Assembly: GCA_025174535.1 (NCBI GenBank)
Contig: JALBUN010000005.1
Coordinates: 1-64,000, forward strand
DNA: 64,000 bases
Direction of reading: 5' to 3'
Source of the DNA: Cantharellus purpuraceus
Lineage: Eukaryota; Basidiomycota; Agaricomycetes; Cantharellales; Hydnaceae
The notes beneath the pieces are model-generated. The model ran no database searches, had not been told where the DNA came from, and saw only the letters and a list, made by a program, of their open reading frames with translations. Below are positions 19,936 through 31,360 of this stretch, in pieces. The translations under genes were made by a program, and so were the position numbers. The first letter of the stretch is position 1. Each line of letters opens with the position of its first letter.

Positions 19936-19994
19936 TGTAGTTAGAGGATGTGATGAATGGTCGATTGGAGTTTCTTGGAGAAAATGGAGTGAAT

Positions 19995-20771
19995 TAAGGC
20001 AAAATGGGACCAGGTTTATGAGGATAGGCTGTGTGGAAATCAGAGATGATCTCCGTCGCATGTCCTAATTCCGAAGCTGGTAGCCAGGAAGTTTCTTCAT
20101 CTGTTCCTTCATATCCTGCCCACCTGACAAGGTATTGCAGTTTACATTTTCGTCTCTTGTCGATCTTGGAGTCCAGAATCGCTGATAATTCATACTCCAG
20201 TTCTCTGTCTATGATGACAGGAGGAACTGGAGTTGGTTCTCAACCGGAGAATGGATCTGGAGTTGATGGTTCGAGCATGGAGATGTAGAAGACGGGGTGT
20301 ATGGAGCGCATGCTTTCTTGGAGATGGAGGGTAAAGGAGTTAGAGCCTGCTTGAGCAATGATTTCGAAAGGACCAAGATATTTCTCCAATAGTTTCTTGG
20401 AAGGTCTCATAGTACGTATGCTGTCAGATTTGACAAAAACCTTGTCTCCAACCTTGAAGTCCAGAGCTGGAGATCAATGGCGGTCAGCAGAGGTGGAGTA
20501 ACAGAGTTGGGCATCGGAGATGGTCTTTTGGAGATGCTGGTGGAGTTCATGGAGATCCACAGCGAAGTCTCGAGCTCTTGAAGAAGCGAGGTCTCGTTCC
20601 AGATGTACGGAGATGTTTGGGTGGTAACCCTTGTTGAATGGAGATAAGCCAGTAGTGGCGTTCGGAGCATTATTATACGCAAATTCTGCAAGTGGGAGTA
20701 AGTCAGACCAGTTGTCCTGTTGGTAGTTGCAATAGACTCGGAGGTACTGTTCCAAAGTCTGGTTCATTCGT
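19995..20771 (-). pseudogene. Gypsy integrase C-terminal part and chromodomain
   Basis: Starts within MNQTLEQYLRVYCNYQQDNW, then LLPLAEFAYNNAPNATTG (integrase core end), DKVFVKSDSIRT and GPFEIIAQAGSNSFTLHL (GPF/Y module), ending with a chromodomain (QYLVRWAGYEGTDEETSWLP, about 20060-20150) and a stop near 19997. One frameshift lies near 20490 and one stop near 20240. The upstream side is cut by LTR A at 20772. Confidence 0.8.
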
Positions 20772-21343
20772 TGTCGGTTCGCTTAAGGAATAGATCCTAT
20801 AAGCCTGCGCGCAACGGTCCTAGCAAACAGACGGTGTGTAACGCAGTTGTTCAGCACTCCAAAGATCAATCAGGGCGAGGGGTACGTAACAGGGAAGTGG
20901 GATAGTGCTCTGTGGTTGGATGAGGATGGGAGCAAAAGGTCGGTCCCGATGGCTGATCGTGCTCTGTGACTGGATGACAATGCGGAGCCCGGTTGGGAGG
21001 TACGTGAAAGCTGGTTTCAAGAGAAGCAACCTCTCGGTAGAGGAGGGAAATCTGATCGTGGAACCAAGGTGCTTTACCTTAGTGTAGAGATGATGGATTG
21101 TGATGTAGAGCGTAGAGCGTAGACTTAGAGCGTGGACTTTGACTTTAGAGCATTGGCTGAAAACTTGTTGATTGATTCCAAAGGCGAAAACTAGCGCCCT
21201 TTTATATACAAATCCCCAGGGCACAACGACACAATATGAGGAGCAAATGATGCAATATGATGCAAGAAATGCTGATCAAGCCAGCTGACGAAGCGTGTGA
21301 AGTTGAACTACTAAAGGGGAAATCATGGAGAAATGAAACGACA
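20772..21343 (+). repeat. LTR A copy 3 (572 bp, full length)
   Basis: Ends TGTCGGTTCG and GAAACGACA. It serves as the empty-site reference for the composite element: TTGACTTTAGAGC here is contiguous. No matching target duplication (TTCGT against GATGG), so it arrived with a deletion of the neighbouring gypsy RT/IN region or lost one flank. Confidence 0.8.
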
Positions 21344-21545
21344 GATGGGGGTAATCTTTGTAAGAATAGGGGGTGATGAGTAATAAAAGAACCAAAAATA
21401 GAACAAGGATGAGTAAGTCGTGTATGAATGAATTAAAAGATGAAACAGGGGTGAGTCATATAAAAGAACAATAGAAACGTCCACCAATACCATCTTCCCT
21501 ACGGCTCCGAAGGTTAATTGACCCTGAGTCACATGAGGACTTCAG

Positions 21546-21980
21546 TCAGCATCCACAACAAATACTCCTTATTGTCTTAGTGATCCGTCTCCATATGGTA
21601 TCCCGCTCCAAGAGTATTTGGTCCCTTTGCCTGACACGATGTAACCTGAGTCGGATTGAAGTGGGAGGATAGGTCGGCAATGGCAACTGAAATTCTACCT
21701 CACGTTCGACTCTTCTATCCGTGTTACGATATAGAGGTGAAATGTCGAGGAATGTATATGGTTCAACGGAATTGTGAAAGAATATGGGATCGCCAATGGC
21801 ATAAGAGAGACATGGTGGGGATCTTGGACGTTGAAAGAGTTTTGGAAGTATTTTGACACGTGGAGGTGGCTTAACATGCCCGTGGAGCTCGGCATATTTT
21901 TGATAGTCCTCTGTGTCCAGAGACCAGTGTGACGCATTATTAGAAGTGATGTTGGAGAGGGGAATAGAATGGGAAGCCAT
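21546..21980 (-). CDS. Unknown 144-aa ORF replacing the gypsy RT region
   Basis: Not recognised. From ATG at 21980: MASHSIPLSNITSNNASHW, a proline-rich middle (KPPPRVKILPKLFQRPRSPP) and an Arg-rich end (SIRLRLHRVRQRDQ, RRITKTIRSICCGC). No membrane segment. A TATA-like TTTTAAAT on the same strand (22101-22108) lies about 120 bp upstream of the ATG with a CT-rich leader, as in a polymerase II promoter. It may be internal sequence of the element that owns LTR A, or a small host gene fragment. Confidence 0.35.
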   Translation of the reverse strand: MASHSIPLSNITSNNASHWSLDTEDYQKYAELHGHVKPPPRVKILPKLFQRPRSPPCLSYAIGDPIFFHNSVEPYTFLDISPLYRNTDRRVEREVEFQLPLPTYPPTSIRLRLHRVRQRDQILLERDTIWRRITKTIRSICCGC

Positions 21981-22100
21981 GTGAATGATGATGAAAGGAT
22001 CGGTGTGAATAGAAGGCTGATAATGATCGATGGCGATGAAACACGAGTGACGATCGATGGCTAGAATTAGAGACTGAGGTGGAGAGGGAGTTGCAGCGCT

Positions 22101-22108
22101 ATTTAAAA
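22101..22108 (-). promoter_or_regulatory. TATA-like box upstream of the 144-aa ORF
   Basis: Minus strand TTTTAAAT followed by a CT-rich region and ATG about 120 bp on. Position and spacing fit a basal promoter; no other evidence. Confidence 0.3.
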
Positions 22109-22184
22109 GTTGATACGAAAAGACGCTGGCGGAGTTGGACTGTCAGAGTGGTTCGATATGCGTCCTCGATGCGTCCTGGCTCGT

Positions 22185-23904
22185 CATCGCCTGGAGATTG
22201 GGTTGGCCAGATGAAACCATAAGATAGGTGCTCATCGATGCATTCTCGAAGAGCCTGGAGTTCGCTCTGGGTCAAGGAGTAGATCGGACCGAAAGGAGGA
22301 GATGTTCCATCTTCCATTTCAATCTTCAAATCATATGGCTTGTGAGCGGGTAGTGTGTCAGCACGGGTTTTGCTAAAGATGTCCGTGAATTCGTGATATT
22401 CAGTTGGAACATTTTTCATGTCGACCGGAGGGTCCTCGGAGTTCTTTGGAACTGTTGAGGAGATGAACAACTTGAATGTTTGCGCGTCAGCTCGGGAAGA
22501 GTCACAGGCGAAGGCTGCCATGTTAATGAAAGCTATTTTTGGAGCAACGGGCGGAGACAGAGTTACGGAGTTGAGTGGAGCTGATGCTACCGACTCGGGT
22601 GGCGCCAAGGATTTAGTCTCTATCGGAGTTTGGAACGATACTGCCCAATACCCAGTCAATCAGAGTGTCAAGGAGTTAGGATCAGAAAGAGTGGATGCAT
22701 TGAGACGTAGCTCCGCGAAAACACCGATGAGTTCAACGCAACCCTTGTTCGGTGCTGGAGTCGGAGTGTTGCTTATTATTTTTTTGGCTCCGTAGCCTTG
22801 GCTTCGGAGCTCTTGTCAGACTTGTTGTCCGTCGAGGCAGCACGGGCTTTCGTGGCTGCAGAGGTGCTCTTTGGACAATCCTTGGCAACGTGACCTATTC
22901 ATCCACAGAAGAGGCAGAGATTCTGCTCGATACGACATTGTCATTCCTGTAGAGTAAGTTTACCGTCTTTACCAAGCTTGGTAGAGAGGTCAGGGGTCTG
23001 CTTTGGAGTTCCAGAGGTAGAGGCTGTGGGGGTGGACCTGGGGTTTCTGGATTTACCGGAGTTGGGCTGCTTCTTGTTGTCGCTGCCCTGGGTGTTAGAG
23101 GATGAAGTGGACTTGCCCTTGTCGTTGGACTTGTCCTGGTTCTTGCCCGAGGCGGTCTCACAAGCTACCTCGGAGCATCGTTCCCAGTACCGAGCATTGA
23201 TGGACTGTGCTAGAGACTGGAGTTCAGCTAGGGTGACGGGTTTGCCTACTCTGGCGACCTCGTCCTTAATCTGGGATGGGAGGCCATTGGCGTCGGAGTG
23301 CAGCATTTCCCCATTGGACATGAGCAGCTAGTCGATTGAAATCAACTAGATACTTAGTGATCCTCTGGTTATCACGCATTCAGAGATTCTTGAGTTCGGC
23401 CTCAGCTTCGGCCTCCGGGTCATGAGGTCCGAAGTTGGTTTTCAACTTGGACACGAACTCGGAGTAGTCGTCTAGCCAAGAGGCTTCAGAATCGGAGGTT
23501 AGGGTGGGTTCGAACCAGTCGAGTGCAGTTCCCTTCAAATAGGATAGAGCATAAGTAACTTTAGCACTATCATCGGAGAACACATCAGGACGGTCATGGA
23601 AATTGAGGGTACATTGTGTGAAGAAAGGCTGGAGTTTGCGGGAATCAGATCCATCGAAGGTATCTGGTTCTCGGACCTTGGTCCGAGCAGAAGACTTCTT
23701 CGGAGATGATATGGAGTTAGCCAACATACTGAGGGCTTCCGCAAGGTTAGGGATTGGGACGGATGATGGATTGGCTGGAGGAGTGCCTTCCTGGAGGTTA
23801 GCCTCGAGCTCCTGGTTGGATGATGGTGCTTCTCCAGGGACTTCCTCAATGGTAGTGGGTGGTACTCCCGCTTGGATGGAGGTCTGGGTGCTTCGGGGTG
23901 GCAT
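22185..23904 (-). pseudogene. Gypsy gag-protease and start of reverse transcriptase
   Basis: Gag starts MPPRSTQTSIQAGVPPTTIE at 23904 and contains the retrotransposon gag core (LQPFFTQCTLNFHDRPDVF, YLKGTALDWFEPTL, about 23700-23500). It continues in another frame at 23321 (SNGEMLHSDANGLPSQIKDE) to a Cys-rich knuckle near 22930-22880. A protease-linker part and the RT N-terminus follow ([38 protein letters not shown]), ending abruptly near 22190, where other sequence begins. Several frameshifts. Inactive. Confidence 0.8.
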
Positions 23905-23934
23905 GACGATTTGAGGGTGTAAGTTCGTATATAC

Positions 23935-24528
23935 TGTTAAGTGCTGAAAACTCGGAGTTTAAAGGAGTAGCTGGTGTTCGGATACTAGTGAGGAAGGGGA
24001 TGGGACTTTACTGTTCCAGTTCGACCGGAGACAGATGGGGACGAATAACTATTGAGTTGGATCAAGTGGACTTGGCTTCAACTTATGTGTTGTGCCCCCT
24101 CGAATCGTCGGTCCAATATTTTGGAGTTCAGAGCACGGAGTTGGATCAAGGATCCGGAGTTCAACTTGTCAAGAAGATACTTGTCAAGAAGCTAGCAACC
24201 AAGAAGCTGATGGGGAATCTTAGTCGATATACGAACTACTGTAACATACAAGAAGTAGCCTGTATAAGTATGTAGAGAATTGAATGGTAAAACTAAAAGC
24301 GATAAGACAATAAGACTAATATGGAATACAACATGGAAAGGAGTTCGGAGTTCGGACTCATGTCCAAACTAATACTAAACAATTAGAAAGTATAACGGTT
24401 GTTGTAACCCATAAGAAGAAGACTACTAATGAGGAGAACAATGGCAGGGTCCGGAGTTGACGGAGGTGGAGTTGACGGAGGTGGAGATGGAATCCGGAGA
24501 TCGGAACTCAGTGTTACAGGATGTAACA
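23935..24528 (-). repeat. Gypsy 5' LTR (594 bp)
   Basis: Partner of 18244-18832. Only about 30 bp separate it from the gag ATG at 23904, an unusually short leader, and I see no obvious TGG-starting primer site. Confidence 0.88.
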
Positions 24529-24860
24529 CTACTGCTAAGAAACATATTACCTTCCTGCATATTGTCTGCATTGACCATTACAACAGATTGTAACCAAAGT
24601 ACAAACATTAAATTGTTTCTGTAGTTGTGCTGCAGTAGGATTTGATATTCTTCTCAGCTGTTCATTCATGGAATTGTGGTGATTTAGAGTTTGCCCTAAT
24701 ACCATAATTTTGCAGGTTCCAAAACAACAGGTTCTGATCACTACACTAACACTGATCAGGAGCTGAATAATGCTTCTGGAATGTTCTATCTAATAATAGA
24801 AGGAAACAGCTAGAATGTTATGGAAAGGGGTAGAATATTCCAAGCCAATCACCTGATCTG

Positions 24861-25039
24861 ATCATCAATCACCTGCTCTGATCCCTGAACTAGGCACTGA
24901 TCAGGCAAGAAGGAGGGTATCCACCCTGTTTTCTGCACTGGTTTGCACAGCCATGGATAGCCACATCTCAGGTGATGATCTCCATGGAAATTTGTGCCCT
25001 GAGAGGCTGTGATTGTCAAGTTACAGATTATTTATTGAT
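24861..25039. other. Short spacer without recognisable gene
   Basis: Contains repeated TGATC-rich sequence (CACCTGATCTGATCATCAATCA). Nothing coding is supported. Confidence 0.3.
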
Positions 25040-25345
25040 CAGAGACATCTGAGCTTGAATTCAGGCCAAATGCCTGGTCCAAAGGTGGAGTGCTGACTGT
25101 GTGAAGGTTTGTGGGCGCCTATGGGTCCACAACTGTAGCACAGCAGAATAAGAGCATTCTGGGCTGAGTTCTGCATGGAATATTCCTGAAAAAATATGCA
25201 AAAATAGAGAATATTTGAATAAGTCCATTCCAAGTACAAGCACCATGTATATGCTGATATTTAGGAACGGAAAAGTGAAATAGAGCACATTGGTGCTACA
25301 TAAATAGAATTTGATAGGGAAAAGGTGGTTCCCATACAGCTTTGG
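25040..25345 (-). repeat. Inverted copy of the 9290-9560 repeat segment
   Basis: The reverse complement matches 9300-9490. Two copies in opposite orientation flank the retroelement nest, consistent with the two ends of one larger repeat or with separate copies. Confidence 0.5.
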
Positions 25346-25353
25346 GAACCCAG

Positions 25354-25861
25354 TCATTTCAAACCAGACATTGACAGTGTAAGTCCATCATTCAAAGTTG
25401 CCAGCACCATCATAAGGAGCAGGTGGGTCAATTTTAATTTTTGCTGCCTGTTCCATGTACAATTTTTCTTTCCTTCACTGACACCTTTGTTTGGCAGACT
25501 TCCTTGCATCCCTTCCTCTATCTCAAGAACTAGGATTTGTGCTTGAAGACTCCATATTGGTACTTGATGAATCATCTGGATCTGGCTCTCCATCTAGTGC
25601 CACTACTTGTGCAAGATAGCTTGTTGGTGGAATCTGCTTCAACAGATGGTGAGTCCCTTTTGGCCACACTTGTTTCTGTGGTTCACCTCCTGGTATAATG
25701 CCTCTGAATGCATGTATATCAGGTAGCTGTGAATGCCACCCCTTCTTTTCTGTCTCAGGGGCCACAAAGATATTATCACTGATAGGACCACTTTTGGCTC
25801 CTTTCTGAACTGGTTTGTCCTCCTCTTTACTTGTGACACAGATGCATCCAAACAGGATCAA
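25354..25861 (-). CDS. Unknown ORF, probably retroelement-derived
   Basis: Not recognised. The 25861-25523 frame has GAKSGPISDNIFVAPETEKK and a C-terminus rich in Asp/Ser (GEPDPDDSSSTNMESSSTNP). A second frame (25593-25354) overlaps its end. No membrane segment. It adjoins the repeat segment at 25040-25345. Low complexity at the end and the lack of a partner exon make a retroelement gag relic likelier than a host gene. Confidence 0.2.
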
Positions 25862-26239
25862 ACTTTAAATAGGTATGTCGCATGGTCCTGCATGGATATA
25901 GGATATAGACATGCCACGGTCATATCAAGAATTTTTGGACATAATGCCTTAATCCTGTCGCTCATCACTGACCTTACTAGTAAACAATTGTATCTTTTGA
26001 GTAGGAGCATTACCCAAAGGTGGGAGTACTTCATAGTGTCCCGGCTGCTAACTGCCAATCACATCGGTTTGTATCTACATCCACGACGAGTAAACACCGT
26101 TAATACGCGGTGAGTGTTTCTGAAGCTAACGGTAGTGTTAATGGAGAGGACGAAGGAGTGATCGGAAAGGATGAGACCCTTCTTACAGCAATCACGCTTC
26201 TACACGAAGATCGTCACCACATTTGAACGGTGTGTAGTC
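25862..26239. other. Spacer between retroelement nest and DUF6535 unit 1
   Basis: No gene supported. Short ORFs on both strands overlap and lack splice-consistent extensions. Confidence 0.3.
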
Positions 26240-26950
26240 AGTTGTCAATAAGACTCATCACGACAGTTTTTATTTGTATTGTGATTTATAAAACCACAAG
26301 TTAATAGTGTTTACACCAACAATCACTTGATTTCTGACTCTCAATCAATGGCAGCTCACTTCGCGTACGTCTCCGATGATATGCCAGTTTGTGCGGTAAG
26401 CGCGTCTCATGTTGATGAGTCGGATCGTCAACATTCGCATTGTTGTGCACAACAGCAACAGACTGAGCAGGCACACGGAACGCGCAGGACCTTCTCCAAG
26501 AACCTAACATCCCGTCCGTGCGCATGGTGTGCCGCTGCTTCAGGAGCCCGTCACTTTTCCATCATATCTGTGGCCCCACAGCCTGGGAGTGCCCCTCCAC
26601 CAGGCCAGACATGACGTTCAGTGGGTGCACAAAACGTGACGCGGCGCTCATGCAGTCTATCCGTACTCCTCCAATCGATCTAGGATGATGAGTCATATAT
26701 TTCTCAATGCTGGCAGATATGCGGCCAACTATGAGAAGGTTGAGGGATATTGTTGAGGTGTGTGTGAGTGGGAAAAGGGTTGGAGGCTCTGGAGTGGCGT
26801 CAGCGGTGAGATGGCGATAATGAAACAGGAATTATTTGCACGGATCAGGGTCAGGGCATTGGATACCGTTGTGAGGCAATGGGGAGGAGTATTGAGGTTG
26901 TATTCACTTGGATTGATCTCGCTTTTGCCAGGATACTGATTATTATTGTT
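26240..26950 (-). repeat. Flanking module M, copy 1 (downstream of DUF6535 gene 1)
   Basis: Closely related to 34250-34930, 38990-39690 and 58265-58990. Shared landmarks are AAGACTCATCA, TCTGACTCTCAATCAA, GCAGCTCACTTCGCGTACGT, GGATACCGTTG and TTGATCTCGCTTTT. On the minus strand one frame stays recognisable between copies (LLKQ...R.D...VLEKVQ), pointing to a decayed exon. Two copies end just before the 3' end of a DUF6535 gene. Confidence 0.7.
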
Positions 26951-27146
26951 GTTCTAACTCGATAACAGGGGATCGGTAACTTTACTCGAGTTTACGGAGC
27001 ATATAAGAACAAGTGGCTTGATGCTCCAGTAAGGTATCAGACGTGAGAACAGACTAGTCATACCCAGTACCAGTGTGAAGAGATCCAGTACATTCGAGTA
27101 GCTACCAGTTCGAATCTGGTAAAGATCAAATGATTCTATGTATTTA

Positions 27147-30100
27147 TTAAGTAACATTTTGCCGGGAGGCATCCAGCAACTCAGATATTTGTTTGTATAG
27201 AACGGGGAGGACCTGTGGCCAAAAAGGGTCATCTTGTATGCGTTGGGTACCACCCCATTCAAGTTGTCGATCCTCTTCTGCAAGTTTATGCCGATCCTCT
27301 TCTACAAGTTTATGGCACGCCATTTCGACGAGCCCTAGTAGACGGTGTGTTGCTTCAGTCTGGTCCCATTGTCCCCTTGTATATTGTACAATCGATGGAA
27401 GAGCTGCGCGGCACTCCTCAGTAGAAATATCCCATATACGGATCCCGCATCTCCCTCCAAAGCCGTTAAGGTCGAACATGAAGCGCCAGGCTCGCAGGAT
27501 AAGTGGCCAAATCGGATCTGCCATGACTGCTGGAAACGATGGGCGGTTTTTGCCCGCTGCATGAACGGTCGCAAGTATATGCGCGCAAGGTACAGCATAC
27601 TTGTCGAATTCATCATCTCCCTGGGAAGTCAGTGCACTTGCGATCTCAAGACAGTTGCCGAAATGGCATTCCTTCTCAAGATGAGGATGCCAAGTGGGTT
27701 CTTGGGAAAGGGCGCAAAGCACCCTGAGGTAGGGAATATCATGGAATGAGTTGAAGAAAGGGATACCTGTAAATGGGTTATCATCAGTGGATGTTTGTGG
27801 TCCATCCAGGAAGGACGCTGAAGCGAGTCGTTGTGAGAACGGGTTTTGGAATGCTTCATCATCAGTGGGTGTTTGTGGTTCATCCAGGAAGAACGCCGAA
27901 GTGAGTCCTCGTGAGAACGATCTTTGGAATACTTCATCGTCTCGACCCATCGAAGCCACCGTGTGACGAATGACACAAGCTGCATACAGGGCTTCAGTGC
28001 GTGTATCATCCTTGCACATGAATTCTGTCAGCTTGTCAGTGTAGTCGAACTCCCATGGGGTACTCGGCGATCCACCCAGCAATGCTAACAGTCGAAAAGT
28101 GTCCCAGATTGCATCATCATTGCCTTGACACATGTATAGCTGGTAATCCACCAGCACGTCAAACTGCTCCTGGGTGCAAAGCCCACTTAAATTCGGGAGC
28201 GGGGATAGAGCAAGGATATGAATGAGACGGGAGATACTCTTGAGTCGGACTTCATCAACATGCAAGATTAAATAACAACAGAAATTGAGAGCCTGTTCGG
28301 ATGCGCGAAGATCGCTGAAATTTGTGTCATAGCATGTAAGTAGTAGATGAATCAGGTCCTGCGCATACTCGTAATATCTATGGTCCGGACTTCCATCGAG
28401 AAGTATGGCTAGTGTGCGTTTAATTACTGCTTGTTGAAGGCTTTGGATGGTCTGACTGCGGAAGGCGTAAAGCTCATGAGAATAATTTACCCCAAATATC
28501 CATCTCTTACCTCTTGTCAAGCCTCGCCAATTCGCGTCGATCGATTCGAAGTCCAACCAGCATGCCTACTAGTAATACACAGTCCGCTACCAGACGGCGG
28601 GGAGAGAGGGGCGACTTGGAGTCAAGGCAGACTCCAATAAATTTAATGACAAACCAGTCAAATTTGTCGTCACGTTCACCCTTGTGCAGACGGTAGGTGA
28701 ACATATGTGCCATCCACATCCGATCTGATAAAGGGAGGAGTGACATATCCAGATGGTCGGGTGAATTATCTACAACAGAGGAAACGACCAGAAAGCCTGG
28801 ATCATCTGGGACCATGTGCCAGTATATGCCACCGGGATTATCAGCTCCAAAGCACACGTTACCGTCTGTGGAAATACGAAACGGATTACTCAAATCTCGT
28901 TCAACACAGATTCTCCATATTGCTTTCAGGCATCCCACAGCGCCTGCTTGTGCGAGAGGAAGTATTTGATTCGTAGGATCAAAGCACGCGTAGAAGCCAC
29001 TTTTCAATCGCTCCACGAGCGCACCAGTCACCTCCACCCTGGCCGGCCACTCAATCTCCGGTATCATTCCGGCTGCGGCAGTGATAATCTCTGTGTCCGT
29101 AGTTGTCTCAAGCACCCACTGGACGGCGTGGGGAGACACAGCATCTACCGGTGAAAACTCGACATATGATCCCGGAAAACTCAAATTAAGCTGTTTGGAA
29201 GACGTCCGTTCTCTAGTAGCTCCTAGCTGCCCCAACCCTATAGCCACCTCCGGGTCAACGGTCGATAGGGGGACTTGCCTGAAGGTGGAAAGTATAGGGG
29301 AGAGACATGGAGAAAAGCGAACAATCCATTCCGAGATCAGGCTCTTTGCAGTAGAAAAGGCATGCTTCAAGAATTTTCCAAGACGATCGAGGATGCCTTC
29401 CCATGTTTCTGCAACCGATGTTCGAAAGGGAACCGTGAATGTAAGCACACGCTGAAGTACGGTTGACACTGGCGTCTGGAACGGACAGTCGGGCGATTTC
29501 AACGATGACACCACGGTGAAAAAGTAGAATATAAATCCGAACGCCGTTGTTGCCATAATCACACTTGCAACCGTATGTTGCAATGTCCAGATATTGGCGG
29601 CGAGAGCAATTCCAAAGAAGAGCAGGGAAATCTGGAGTAAGATCGGCAGAGTGGCGATGATCGTGTTGAAATGCCACGTTGCCAGTGCATCCAGCTTCTT
29701 CTGCCTACGCTGGCAGCGTTCGTGCAAGGAGCCTTGTCCAAAGCGCATCGTTTTAAAGTGGCCCAGCCACTGTTTTCCTAAAACTGCACCGAATGCAGCC
29801 AATAGACTGCTCGAGAGACTCGTGTACGCCAGCGTCTGAATCCAAATAGTCGTAGAACCCGGTCCAGTCCAGACGGGAAGGGATGCCTGTTGCGCAGGAA
29901 ACGTAGAGCTATTCATAGTATTGATTAAGATCATTAAGAGGGCGTTGGTGGTGTCACTGGGAACCGGACTGAGACTCGACTGCATATTAACGATGAAAGC
30001 CGAGCTGATGGCTGAGAACAGACCAGCCTGGACGATGTGTTTGAATTAACCTCAATTCAACGTGTGGGTCACATACAAATATAAGCAGTACATCCAGGTC

Positions 30101-30794
30101 ACCGCTATGCCTCTCGATCAGCTCGTCATCATGCTGTTTGGCCATGCGTTCATATGTAGACCAGAAACGGGAGGGAGCATCCTTTCTGGTGCGTTCAAAC
30201 ATATCCGACTCATACATGGTGTCGAGGATGTCTTGAAGTATAGTCTCGGATCTGGCCGCAACCCGTCAGCCGGCAGTTACACTAGGAATCATGCACTTAC
30301 TTTGTCGCTGGTTTGTCTGACACGATGGGCTCGGCACGATTAGGGCCACGTTCCCGTGTCGCCGACGTTGTTGGGACACTAGCTTGGGTGGGATCTAGGC
30401 GCTGCAATGGGGATTGCGATTCATGTGTAGTATGTATTGCGTCTTGGATTATGGCTTCCGGGCCGGTGGCAGGACATCCTTTTCACATATAAGTTCAAGA
30501 AGTGCGGACACAATAAGTCATTGAATTTTCCTCACTGTTGTATGATGTCCCACTCGACTCATCCTGATCCTCGTGAGGTAGAGGACGCCATTTTTGCCGA
30601 GTCCGATCAGATGGCGAAGAGTGTGATTCATACCCAGTATCGGCTGTGCTGTGAAGGGAGGCCTCTTGCCTGAGCGCACGCTGTCAGCGTCCATTTTTCA
30701 TGTTAGATCAGGAGGCGTGCACTCACCGAGTCGACGGTTGGTGGGACTCTGCAGCAGCAGATGTACCACTTGCTTGCACGACGTGGTCAGACAT
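27147..30794 (-). CDS. DUF6535-family membrane protein, gene 1 (6 exons, 1126 aa)
   Basis: Exons 30794-30727, 30669-30536, 30478-30301, 30251-30077, 30027-28511 and 28455-27147 join in frame; introns are 44-72 nt with GTGAGT/GTAAGT/GTATGT donors. The product starts MSDHVVQASGTSAAAE with a Ser/Pro-rich N-terminus. The DUF6535 domain follows (SRFWSTYERMAKQHDDELIE, LDVLLIF|AGLFSAVSSAFIV across intron 4) with about four membrane helices, among them WIQTLAYTSLSSSLLAAFGA, LLQISLLFFGIALAANIW and FGFIFYFFTVV. A long, mainly helical C-terminal region completes it. The function of DUF6535 is unknown. Gene 1 alone has a tandem duplication of about 29 codons (SAFFLDEPQTPTDDEAFQ / SASFLDGPQTSTDDNPF) and a doubled HKLxEEDR. 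No inactivating change seen. Paralogue of genes 2 and 3. Confidence 0.85.
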
Positions 30795-30979
30795 GGAAAT
30801 GTGTGACTTTAACGCCTAACTACCAGGCCCCGTATTCTAGAGAAGTCATCGCCTCCTTCGCTTCCGCACCTGGCGCCAGAACACCGGCCAACGTGACAGC
30901 ACGTTACAGTAGTCACACCTAACATCACGTGCACGTATGGAGTTGTCACTGGCCTAAAAGTGATTGACGGTGTTCGTGG

Positions 30980-31360
30980 ACCTATACAGGTGAGTCAGGT
31001 CCCTGGGTAGACGTCGTCTGATGAAATTCACATCACTCTGCAATGGTCCCCTCAACCTCCAAAGGGGCAACGCACGCCTCAATACGAATACCTCCAGAGA
31101 CATACCTATGAGAAGCTTTCATGTGATGAGCCAAACATTGTATGATGCCATTATGGCAGAGTTGGATGATTAGTCCCTGACGGGCGTATGGGTAAGACGT
31201 TGCAGGGAGATGTCTCGGAATGACCGGGATATCGCTTGGGTCATCAACAGGGTGCTAAGAGAATAATCAAAGATGTTGCAGTCTTTTCGTGTGCAGTTAG
31301 GACTCAGCCAACGTGATAGAATTTCGAGTTGGTATGACTGATGGTGCTATTTTCACGAGC
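30980..31360 (+). repeat. Upstream spacer S, copy 1
   Basis: Matches 57780-58110 (CTGGGTAGACGTCGTCTGATGAAAT and GATGTTGCAGTCTTT landmarks; the first is CTGGGTAGATGTCG in the other copy). Non-coding. The second copy lies directly before module M copy 4, which shows the original unit order gene, spacer, module, gene. Confidence 0.6.

Larger units (their letters stand above)
18244..24528 (-). mobile_element. Ty3/gypsy (chromovirus) element, complete ends, TSD CTACT
   Basis: LTRs 18244-18832 and 23935-24528 are nearly identical; CTACT flanks the element at 18239-18243 and 24529-24533. Minus orientation: gag (23904), zinc knuckle, protease, start of RT, then a replaced middle (LTR A plus an unknown ORF), integrase end and chromodomain. 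A plus-strand zinc-cluster-like gene lies between the pol 3' end and the 3' LTR. A purine-rich tract (minus AGAAGGGAGATA) adjoins the 3' LTR. Length 6.3 kb. Inactive because most RT, RNase H and integrase sequence is missing. Confidence 0.9.
17077..24860 (+). repeat. Dispersed repeat B, copy 2, split by two LTR insertions
   Basis: Pieces 17077-17564, 18187-18243 and 24529-24760 match consecutive parts of 9130-8440 (minus). A TATA-like box (TATATAAGG) is at 17113. Interruptions: the solo LTR 17565-18186 (TSD CTGGA) and the gypsy element 18244-24528 (TSD CTACT). After 24765 a stretch resembles the inverted start of the repeat (GCTTCTGGAATGTTCT, GGGGTAGAATATTCC), suggesting an inverted partial copy. 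Confidence 0.6.

Noticed and set aside
27103..27120. tRNA T-arm-like hairpin (ACCAG-TTCGAAT-CTGGT)
   Set aside because: No matching acceptor, D or anticodon arms within 90 bp upstream; it lies just past the stop codon of DUF6535 gene 1.
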